In this document: positions 7,405 through 12,872 of the stretch, piece by piece
How the letters are laid out: every line of letters begins with the position of its first letter
Numbering within the stretch: the stretch's first letter is position 1
DNA from: UBA2428 sp002343545
GTDB lineage: Bacteria; Bdellovibrionota; UBA2428
Direction of reading: 5' to 3'
Length of the DNA: 12,872 nucleotides
Assembly: GCA_937952285.1 (NCBI GenBank)
Contig: CALFZE010000043.1
Span: 1 to 12,872 of the forward strand
Notes under the pieces: model-generated
The model's database searches: none
The model's input: only the letters and a program-made list of their open reading frames with translations
What the model was told of the DNA's origin: nothing
Translations under genes and position numbers: made by a program

Positions 7405-8049
7405 CTAGCGACGGCGAAGCTCGTCGCCTAACTCGTTGGGATTCGAGGCGTCGGGAGGGAAAGCCCGCACGAGCAACGCTTCCGCGGCGTCGAGCGCCGA
7501 CAGAACCGAGCCGCCGGATCCCTGGCGGGCCAGATCGCTCGCGAGCCCGCTCCCGAGACGCCCAAACTCTTCTTCGGGCACGCGTTCCGTCAATCCGCGG
7601 TCGGCCAGGATGAGAACCGAGCGCTCGAGCCAAGCCACGTATATGAGCAATCCCGTACGCGCCCGCGTCGCGAAGACCTGATGACGAACGAAGGCTTCGC
7701 GCGCGGCGGCTTCGACGGAAGCTCGACGCCAGGACGCTGGCACGAAGAGCCTCAGGCCGAACGAAAAGCGCGAGACAAAGAAGACCGCGAGGCCCGCGCC
7801 GATCGAAAGCCCGACCGGAACCCAAGAGGACCCCGTCCAAAAGGCGTGCTGCGCGATGGCCAGCGCAACGAAGGCCACGACGAGGGCGACGAGAAAACGT
7901 TCGCGATCGAAGTCGGAGGATCGCTCGACGACCATGGGCACGAACTCGACGGAAGTCTTCGTCTCGAGCTCGCGCACGCGCGCCTCGATACGGCGCGCGG
8001 TTTCCCCGCAAAGCCCGGGAAGATCCCGATTCGCGTTACCAGCGTCCAC
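7405..8049 (-). CDS. TPM-domain membrane protein (second TPM gene)
   Basis: The 214-residue product belongs to the TPM (thylakoid/YgcG-type) superfamily. An N-terminal segment including TSVEFVPMVV (32-41) is followed by two hydrophobic segments (about 53-70 and 77-93). A C-terminal half then carries ARTGLLIYVAWLERSVLILAD (130-150), the RTG-like motif of TPM proteins. It pairs with the preceding TPM gene, an arrangement common in lemA operons; its role is unknown. The start is GTG at 8049, overlapping the TPM-1 stop by 14 bases. The choice rests on a strong AGGAGG about five bases upstream of that GTG. The N-terminal region upstream of it is Ala/Gly-rich and lies antisense-like over the glycine-rich tail of TPM-1. 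Confidence 0.88.
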   Translation of the reverse strand: MDAGNANRDLPGLCGETARRIEARVRELETKTSVEFVPMVVERSSDFDRERFLVALVVAFVALAIAQHAFWTGSSWVPVGLSIGAGLAVFFVSRFSFGLRLFVPASWRRASVEAAAREAFVRHQVFATRARTGLLIYVAWLERSVLILADRGLTERVPEEEFGRLGSGLASDLARQGSGGSVLSALDAAEALLVRAFPPDASNPNELGDELRRR

Positions 8050-8758
8050 TCGAACCTCCTCCGCTGAAGCCACCGCCGCCGCCGCTCCAACCACCACCGC
8101 CACCACCCCAGCCCCCGCGGCCGCCCAAGCCGCCGCCGAAGCCTCCGTAGCGGGAGCGCCCAAAGCGCGGGCCGCCCACGAAGAAACGCAACGCGACCGC
8201 GCCGAGGATCAACAACATCAACCAGGGCGGCATCGGCGCGGAACCGCGGCGGGAGCGCGTCCCGCGCGAGATCCCGAGCGCGTTCAGGTCGCCGCCCGCG
8301 CGCTCGAACATCGAGCGGGACGTCGCGCGGATCGCCGCGAAGGGCCCGTTCCCGCGCATGGCGGGCACGAAGGTCTCGCGGATTAAGCGACCGGCGAGGA
8401 CGTCGGGTATCTCTCCCTCGAGCCCCTGCCCGACTTCGATGCGCACGGCGCGGTCCTGGAGCGCGACGAGCAGCAGAGCCCCGCGATCCTCACGCTCCGT
8501 GCCGAGCTTCCACCGCTCCACGGCGCGGATCGAGAGCGACTCGATCGCCTCGCCCGCCAAGTCGGGCACGATCCAAACCTGCAACTGGAGCTTGGGCGGA
8601 TAGCCGCGCAGTTCGCGCTCGAGCGCCGCGCGCTCTTCGAAACTCAAAGCGCCGGCCTCGTCCATGACGGGGCCGGTGAGCGCCGGGATTTCTCGCTGCG
8701 CCCACGCGCCCGACGCGAAAGCCGCGAGCGCGAGCGTCGCCAGATAGCGTCGGATCAC
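8036..8758 (-). CDS. TPM-domain protein with Gly-rich tail (YgcG-like)
   Basis: The 240-residue product has a signal peptide (cleavage likely after AWA, residue 20) and a TPM domain at about 28-160. Visible family features are VMDEAGALS (31-39), QVWIVPDL (60-67), DRGALLLVALQDRAVRIEVGQGLEG (91-115) and IRETFVPAMR (126-135). A hydrophobic segment, PPWLMLLILGAVALRF (177-192), anchors it, and residues 195-240 are almost all Gly, Ser, Arg and Trp. The start is GTG 8758, whose first G is the last base of the lemA stop (TAGTG), so translation is coupled. Its stop lies inside the next TPM gene, which makes a three-gene operon. Confidence 0.92.
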   Translation of the reverse strand: MIRRYLATLALAAFASGAWAQREIPALTGPVMDEAGALSFEERAALERELRGYPPKLQLQVWIVPDLAGEAIESLSIRAVERWKLGTEREDRGALLLVALQDRAVRIEVGQGLEGEIPDVLAGRLIRETFVPAMRGNGPFAAIRATSRSMFERAGGDLNALGISRGTRSRRGSAPMPPWLMLLILGAVALRFFVGGPRFGRSRYGGFGGGLGGRGGWGGGGGGWSGGGGGFSGGGSSGRW

Positions 8759-9324
8759 TAGAACTTCACCGTCGGCGCCTTTTCGCTACCCGCGTCGGCC
8801 GCGAACTGCGCCTTCTTCTCGTGCTTGAAGAAAAGCGAGTTCGTGAGGCTCGTCGGGAAGACGGTCACGAGGTTGTTGAAGACCTTGACCTGCTCGATGT
8901 AGCGGTTGCGCGCGACCGTGATGCGGTTCTCCGTGCCTTCCAGCTGGACTTGGAGGTCGCGGAAGTTCTCGTTCGCCTTGAGCTGCGGGTACTGTTCGGC
9001 CACGACCATAAGACGCGAAAGCGTGGAACCGAGCTGGCTCTGGGCATCCTGGAAGCGCTTGAGATTCGCTTCGTTCAGGTTCGAAGCATCCAGCTTGACC
9101 TGCGTCGCCTGCGCACGGGCCGCGATGACGGCCTCGAGGGTCTCGCTTTCGTGCTTGGCGTAGCCCTTCACGACCTCGACGAGGTTCGGCACGAGGTCCG
9201 CGCGGCGTTGGTACTGGTTCTGGACTTCGGCCCACGAACCTTCGACCTCGTTGAGCTGCGTCGGAATCGACTGGACGCCGCAAGCGGTCAGCAAGAGGGA
9301 GGAGGCAAGGAAGATCTTTTTCAT
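8758..9324 (-). CDS. lemA: LemA family lipoprotein
   Basis: The 188-residue product has a lipoprotein signal with lipobox L-T-A-C (lipidated C15), a variant of the N-terminal anchor in LemA proteins. The LemA body is clear: a signature YQRRADLVPNLVEVVKGY (38-55), the AHE-like helix, long amphipathic helices and the late FNNLVTVFP (148-156). LemA proteins are envelope-anchored helical proteins of uncertain role, often beside TPM genes as here. The stop (TAG) shares its last base with the GTG of the first TPM gene. A gap of 76 bp separates it from ung upstream, so it may have its own promoter, though none is convincing. Confidence 0.95.
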   Translation of the reverse strand: MKKIFLASSLLLTACGVQSIPTQLNEVEGSWAEVQNQYQRRADLVPNLVEVVKGYAKHESETLEAVIAARAQATQVKLDASNLNEANLKRFQDAQSQLGSTLSRLMVVAEQYPQLKANENFRDLQVQLEGTENRITVARNRYIEQVKVFNNLVTVFPTSLTNSLFFKHEKKAQFAADAGSEKAPTVKF

Positions 9325-9400
9325 GCCCCGAGTCTCGAAAGACGGAGCCCTTCTTTCAAGTCTAATCGGAAAGGGCGACGCTACGCTCCAAGTCCGCGAA

Positions 9401-10159
9401 TCACGCCGTCGAAGTCCAGTCGACCGTGGGCTGCCCGAGCTTCTCGAGCAAAGCGTTCGTCTTCGAAAAGGGCCGCGACCCGAAAAAACCGCGCGACGCC
9501 GAAAGCGGCGAAGGATGGGGGCTTTCCACCACCAAATGCCGCCCGCTCGTGAGCAAAGCCTTCTTCTTTTGCGCGGCCGCTCCCCAAAGGATGAAGACGA
9601 GCGGCTTCTCGCGCGCGTCGAGCGCCGAGATGACGTGGTCCGTGAAGGTCTCCCACCCCTTGTCGCGGTGGGAAAACGCCTGCGATGCGCGCACCGTCAG
9701 CACGGTGTTGAGCAGCAACACGCCCTGGCGTTCCCAACCCGTCAGCTCCGAGGAGGCGCCCTTGATCTCGACCTTCAGGTCGCTCGCGAGCTCCTTGAAG
9801 ATGTTCACGAGGCTCGGCGGCTTGACCCGCAGCTCCTTCGGCACGGCGAAAGACAATCCGATCGCCTGCCCGGGACCGTGGTAAGGATCCTGCCCCAGGA
9901 TGACGACGCGCACGTCGTCGTAGTCGAGCTGCTGCAGGGCCCGCAGGATATGGGCGCGGTCGGGATAGATCGTCTGACCCGAGGCGTACTCCTGATTCAA
10001 GAACTTGGTCAGCTCGCGGAAATAGGATTTGTCCTTCTCGTCGGCCAATCGCGCCCGCCAGCCGGGGGGCAAATTATCCGGAAATCGCGCCGTCGAAGCT
10101 CCCATCGTCATGGGCCCGAAATACCAAAGCGACTTCGACTTGTCTTTGTGACCCGCCAT
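9401..10159 (-). CDS. ung: Uracil-DNA glycosylase, family 1
   Basis: Ung removes uracil from DNA to start base-excision repair, in the cytoplasm. All family 1 signatures are present: GQDPYHGPGQA (89-99) with catalytic D91, GVLLLN (146-151) and HPSPLS (215-220) with H215. The length of 252 residues includes an N-terminal extension of about 25 residues before the usual domain. The start is uncertain. ATG 10159 is only 14 bp from the divergent trxC start and has no proper Shine-Dalgarno sequence; ATG at 10111 or 10105 would leave room for a trxC promoter and would keep the whole domain. The end of the frame is certain. Confidence 0.97.
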   Translation of the reverse strand: MAGHKDKSKSLWYFGPMTMGASTARFPDNLPPGWRARLADEKDKSYFRELTKFLNQEYASGQTIYPDRAHILRALQQLDYDDVRVVILGQDPYHGPGQAIGLSFAVPKELRVKPPSLVNIFKELASDLKVEIKGASSELTGWERQGVLLLNTVLTVRASQAFSHRDKGWETFTDHVISALDAREKPLVFILWGAAAQKKKALLTSGRHLVVESPHPSPLSASRGFFGSRPFSKTNALLEKLGQPTVDWTSTA

Positions 10160-10173
10160 CCTAAATTAAGGGC

Positions 10174-10611
10174 ATGAGCCAAACCCTTGCCGTTTGTCCG
10201 CGGTGCCAGGTTCTGAATCGCGTTCGTCTCGAGGGCGGCGGCAAGCGTCCCGTCTGCGGAAAATGCGCGACCGAACTCGCCGTGCACGGGGCCGTCAGCG
10301 AAGCTTCGGCCGCGGGACTCGCCAAGATCCTCGAAAAATCCGACCGGCCCGTCGTCGTGGATTTTTGGGCGCCCTGGTGCGGCCCCTGCCGGACCTTCGC
10401 GCCGACCTACTCGGGCGTCGCCGCCGAAATGGCCGACCGCTTCGTCTTCCTGAAAGTCGACACCGAAGCCCACCCACTCGCCGGCGAGCGGCACCGCATC
10501 CGCAGCATTCCCACCCTCGCCGTCTTCCGCGGCGGCGTCGAAGTCACGCGGCTCTCGGGCGCGCTGCCCGCGCCCCAGTTCCGACAGTGGCTCGCGGAAG
10601 CCACTCGCTAG
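10174..10611 (+). CDS. trxC: Thioredoxin-2
   Basis: The 145-residue product has the layout of thioredoxin-2. The N-terminal zinc module has C8-x2-C11 and C28-x2-C31, and the thioredoxin domain has the active site WCGPC (68-72) and the cis-proline IPT (112-114). It reduces protein disulfides in the cytoplasm with thioredoxin reductase and tends to be linked to oxidative stress. The extra zinc module separates it from thioredoxin-1. The start is ATG 10174, with a short purine run (AAGGG) directly ahead. The gene converges with the secreted-protein gene of the sigma cluster, the stops being only three bases apart with no terminator between them. Confidence 0.96.
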   Translation: MSQTLAVCPRCQVLNRVRLEGGGKRPVCGKCATELAVHGAVSEASAAGLAKILEKSDRPVVVDFWAPWCGPCRTFAPTYSGVAAEMADRFVFLKVDTEAHPLAGERHRIRSIPTLAVFRGGVEVTRLSGALPAPQFRQWLAEATR

Positions 10612-10614
10612 AGG

Positions 10615-11478
10615 TCACTCGGCCATTTTCTGGAGGAAACGATCCTCGGTGTTCGTGCTCGAAACCGACGTCGAATTCAAGCCACCCGTCTTCTTGTTCG
10701 CGGTGTAGATCCCGTAGACCCTCGCGCGCAAACCCGACGGCAAGATCGGGCTCTCGCTTTGGACCGAAACGCGACGACCGTCTTCCAGGGTCAACTCGAT
10801 CCGATGCCCCTTCGCCTCGCCCAAGGCTTTGGCGCCCTTGAACGGCGAGAAACTCATCGCGAGGCGCCCCCGGTGCGTCGTCACGGCCACGAACCGAGAA
10901 ACGTTGCTAAAGCGATCCGCCCAGAGCTGCGCTTTGCTGTCCGAAATCGACGCCTCGCTCAGCGCGATCGGCAGGGTGCCGAGTTCCAACGGGTCGCCGT
11001 CGCTCGCGTCGAAGCTCGGGGTGAAGCGCACGACGACCGCCTTGGTCGTATCGAGCGACGACTTCCAGAGGACGCTCGCCATGTCGCGCACCCGGAACGT
11101 CTCGCGTTTCAAGAGTCCCTCGTGCCTAGGACGTCCACCCGCGACGACCTTCTGTTCCTTGAACTGGGCGACGACGCCCTCGATCGAACCGTCGTCGAGG
11201 ACCCGCCAAGTGCCTTCGAGATAAATCGGCGCGTGCTGATCGCTGCCGATCCCCGACCCAAAATCGATTATTCCCGTTTTATCGGAGGCGCGGTAGACGC
11301 GTTCTTCTCCCGCGGGTACGAGCAGCCGCTTGCCCTCGACGTCGAGCACGAACACCTCGGAACGAACGGCGAAGCGCTCACGGAGCTGCCCCACGCTGAG
11401 CTCATTACGGGGCGCCGCCGAAGCGACGGAAGCGGCGAAGATCAAAGTGGCCACGGGGCCGAAAGAAACGAGTTTCAT
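10615..11478 (-). CDS. Secreted protein of unknown function in the sigma cluster
   Basis: The 287-residue product has a Sec signal (cleavage likely after ASA, residue 21). No family is recognised. The rest is mixed alpha/beta by eye with no cysteine, no membrane segment and no obvious enzyme motif. It contains charged and polar stretches such as RGRLAMSFSPFKGAK (203-217) and a Ser/Thr/Asn-rich stretch (268-277). The start ATG 11478 is well supported by AAGGAG five bases upstream; the frame extends upstream but overlaps the 88-residue partner gene. The 58-bp gap from the preceding gene and the same strand suggest co-transcription with the sigma and partner genes. Confidence 0.85.
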   Translation of the reverse strand: MKLVSFGPVATLIFAASVASAAPRNELSVGQLRERFAVRSEVFVLDVEGKRLLVPAGEERVYRASDKTGIIDFGSGIGSDQHAPIYLEGTWRVLDDGSIEGVVAQFKEQKVVAGGRPRHEGLLKRETFRVRDMASVLWKSSLDTTKAVVVRFTPSFDASDGDPLELGTLPIALSEASISDSKAQLWADRFSNVSRFVAVTTHRGRLAMSFSPFKGAKALGEAKGHRIELTLEDGRRVSVQSESPILPSGLRARVYGIYTANKKTGGLNSTSVSSTNTEDRFLQKMAE

Positions 11479-11518
11479 GATGTCTCCTTTGTCAGTCCGC
11501 ACGAAGACGCGGATCGGG

Positions 11519-11535
11519 GGCGCGTCCATCGCGCC
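11519..11535 (-). promoter_or_regulatory. Small GC hairpin between the partner gene and the secreted-protein gene
   Basis: GGCGCG and CGCGCC form a 6-bp stem with a 5-base loop, located just after the partner gene stop and well before the next ribosome binding site. It could adjust the level of the distal gene. It is short enough to be chance in this GC-rich DNA. Confidence 0.3.
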
Positions 11536-11536
11536 T

Positions 11537-11803
11537 TCAATCAGCCTTGGCGTAGACGTGTACGATGGTTGCCGAATCCGCGAAATTTTCCGCGGGCGCG
11601 GAGCCCAGGTTGAGAGCGATCCAAGTCGAAACAATCCCGACCACGAGGCCGGCGACCGCTCCCCAAGCCAGCGAGCGGGGATTCCACGCGGACCGCTCCC
11701 GCGCCGCGAGCGCGCGACGCCAACGCGCCCGCTCGAGCGGGGTCGCCTCGACATCGGCCAAGGGAGCGAGCAGCGCTTCGAGTTCGTCGTCACGGTCTTT
11801 CAT
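11537..11803 (-). CDS. Small single-pass membrane protein, likely anti-sigma factor
   Basis: The 88-residue product begins with a charged helical cytoplasmic segment (1-45: DDELEALLAPLADVEATP then RARWRRALAARER). One transmembrane helix follows (about 46-66), then a short periplasmic tail of some 20 residues. It has no cysteine and no H-x3-C-x2-C zinc anti-sigma motif. The gene overlaps the sigma stop by ATGA, the usual arrangement for a sigma/anti-sigma pair, so it is inferred to hold the sigma factor at the membrane. The small size is unusual for an anti-sigma factor and the assignment rests on gene context. Confidence 0.72.
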   Translation of the reverse strand: MKDRDDELEALLAPLADVEATPLERARWRRALAARERSAWNPRSLAWGAVAGLVVGIVSTWIALNLGSAPAENFADSATIVHVYAKAD

Positions 11804-12327
11804 AGAGGATTCTCCTTCGCGTTTTCCCCGACGAGGGCCTCGCGCAAGCGCGCCTTCGCCCGGTAAATATGGCTTTTCACGGTGTTGAGATTGAGCTCCA
11901 AGATCCCCGCGATCTCGGTTAAGCCGAGCTCGCGATCCAAATGCAATCGCAGGATTTCGCCTTCGGGGTCGGGGAGTCGAGCGAGCGCGCGGCGCAGGGC
12001 GCGACTCCTCTCGTGCTCGGCCAAGCGCGCCTCCGCCCCCGGCTGCGGATCGGGCAAGCTTTCCCAGTCGGACTCGCCGAGCGTTTCGTTTCCACTTCGA
12101 AAGTGCCGCTTGGCGGCTTCAAGCCGGACCCGGCGCGCGATTCCGTACGCATACATCCGAAGGTGTCCACGCGCGGGATCGAAGGCACCCGCCTGGAGCT
12201 TGTCGAGGAGCCGCACGAGACATTCCTGCGTGAGGTCGGCCGCGACTTCACGAGGCCCGGCGGCCGAAAAATATCGGAGCAAAGCCGGCCCCAGTTCCGC
12301 CACGGACTCGAGTTCACGCGATGACAT
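11800..12327 (-). CDS. ECF-type RNA polymerase sigma factor
   Basis: The 175-residue product has region 2 at about 13-76 (AADLTQECLVRLLDKL, then FDPARGHLRMYAYGIARRVRLEAAKR). A linker precedes region 4 at about 107-165, with LPDPEGEILRLHLDRELGLTEIAGIL, the helix-turn-helix LNLNTVKSHIYRAKARLREAL. This is the size and order of group 4 (ECF) sigma factors, without regions 1 and 3. The start is ATG 12327 (MSSRELE), preceded by a weak purine-rich GGGTGGGG; a farther in-frame TTG at 12405 adds an atypical N-terminus and is rejected. The stop overlaps the partner ATG. Target promoters cannot be read from the window. Confidence 0.93.
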   Translation of the reverse strand: MSSRELESVAELGPALLRYFSAAGPREVAADLTQECLVRLLDKLQAGAFDPARGHLRMYAYGIARRVRLEAAKRHFRSGNETLGESDWESLPDPQPGAEARLAEHERSRALRRALARLPDPEGEILRLHLDRELGLTEIAGILELNLNTVKSHIYRAKARLREALVGENAKENPL

Positions 12328-12635
12328 CCCCACCCTTGGCGCCACCCTAGGAAAGGTTGCGACGAGCCGCAATGATCCCCAAAATCGGATGCCAAGGGGG
12401 CCCAAAGGCCCCGCTCAAGCCAGCTAAACAACTCATTTAATTAACAAATGCATCTCCCAAGCCCCGATCGCCGCATCTCCAAAGCCGGCGCAAAAGGCCT
12501 CGATTGCCTCGTCATATTCAGTGGACGCCCCTACAACGCCCCTGCTAAGAGCAGTGGGGTTTCTGTTAGTCGTTTTGGAGTCTTTAGCCATTCCGGCCTG
12601 AGTCGTCCTTACGGCCCCGTCCTTAAGGAGGAACT
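12328..12635. promoter_or_regulatory. Divergent intergenic region, sigma cluster and RRM gene
   Basis: These 308 bp carry no gene. Part holds an AT-rich imperfect palindrome, CATTTAATTAACAAATG (12434-12450), conspicuous in GC-rich DNA and a probable promoter or operator core for one or both genes. A 6-bp GC hairpin (GGGGCC 12397-12402, GGCCCC 12407-12412) lies on the sigma side. A terminator-like hairpin lies on the RRM side. No convincing -35/-10 pair or GGAAC-type ECF site is seen. Confidence 0.6.
12539..12566 (+). terminator. Terminator-like hairpin in the RRM gene leader
   Basis: The arms CCCCTGCT (12539-12546) and AGCAGTGGGG (12550-12559) pair into about 8 bp with one small bulge and a 3-base loop. 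TTTCTGTT follows directly (12560-12567). This resembles a weak intrinsic terminator, 69 bases before the RRM start codon. It could end a short upstream transcript or act as an attenuator or leader control element. Confidence 0.5.
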
Positions 12636-12872
12636 ATGGGCAAAAGAATCTACGTCGGCAATCTCCCGTTCAGCACGAGCGAAACGGCTCTCCAAGCGGT
12701 CTTCGCCGAACACGGCACCGTTGAGTCCGTCAAAGTCATCACGGACCGTGACACGGGCCGCAGCAAAGGTTTCGGTTTCGTCGAAATGGCGACCGACTCC
12801 GACGCACAATCCGCAATCTCCAGCCTCAACGGCGCCGACTTCGAAGGTCGCCCGTTGACGGTTTCCGAAGCC
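12636..12872 (+). CDS. RRM-type RNA-binding protein (5' part, cut by window end)
   Basis: The frame is open to the last base (79 codons). The product has a single RNA-recognition motif with RNP2 IYVGNL (5-10) and RNP1 KGFGFVEM (44-51), plus the typical LxxxFxxHGxVxSVKVITDRDTGRSK. Bacterial RRM proteins of about 80-120 residues bind RNA in the cytoplasm, and some are cold-induced. AAGGAGG lies five bases before the ATG, a strong ribosome binding site. The codons favour C-ending choices, consistent with high expression. The C-terminus and any glycine-rich tail lie outside the window. Confidence 0.95.
   Translation, partial: MGKRIYVGNLPFSTSETALQAVFAEHGTVESVKVITDRDTGRSKGFGFVEMATDSDAQSAISSLNGADFEGRPLTVSEA

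Noticed and set aside
8036..8160. Repetitive G-rich tract as a possible repeat element
   Set aside because: It encodes the Gly-rich tail of the TPM-1 protein in frame and is common in that family.
12448..12858. Plus-strand frame of 136 codons overlapping the RRM gene
   Set aside because: It is out of frame with a clear RRM start with AAGGAGG, and its product is Ser/Arg-rich with no motif.

Overview
This is a GC-rich window (clearly above 60% by eye, third codon positions mostly G/C) from a Gram-negative bacterium with a typical chromosomal mix of envelope, repair and regulatory genes. Several exported proteins carry lipoprotein or Sec signals. The style (many short secreted Cys-containing proteins of unknown function, LemA/TPM genes, a bacterial RRM protein, an ECF sigma module) would fit a deltaproteobacterium or a member of the Bdellovibrionota. 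No rRNA or other marker is present, so the taxonomy is an inference. There is no CRISPR array, tRNA, rRNA or phage block.

Layout. 1-1275: a stand-alone IS1-like transposase gene (51-1160, +) of visibly lower GC, with no convincing terminal inverted repeats. 1276-2938 (-): a DUF72 gene followed 25 bp later by a TerC-family membrane protein gene, read as one operon. 3056-3625 (+): a divergent XRE-cupin regulator. 3659-4102 (-): a GNAT acetyltransferase. 4224-5927 (+): an exported di-haem cytochrome c of the RoxA/MauG-like group. 5924-10159 (-): six co-directional genes, in transcription order ung, lemA, TPM-1, TPM-2, a secreted protein with four C-x14-C repeats, and a Cys-rich lipoprotein. lemA/TPM-1/TPM-2 overlap and form a tight operon. 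10174-10611 (+): thioredoxin-2 (trxC). 10615-12327 (-): an ECF sigma factor, a tiny membrane protein overlapping it by ATGA (likely its anti-sigma factor), and a secreted protein of unknown function. 12636-12872 (+): the 5' part of a glycine/RRM-type RNA-binding protein gene, with a long leader holding a terminator-like hairpin, cut by the window end.

How the genes fit together. Most of the window concerns the cell envelope: TerC, the di-haem cytochrome, LemA/TPM, two Cys-containing exported proteins, and a sigma/anti-sigma/secreted-protein trio that probably senses something at the envelope. The candidates for undescribed biology are the sigma trio with its cysteine-free 88-residue partner, the four-repeat C-x14-C secreted protein, and the RRM leader hairpin. 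None is proven as a new system by sequence alone.
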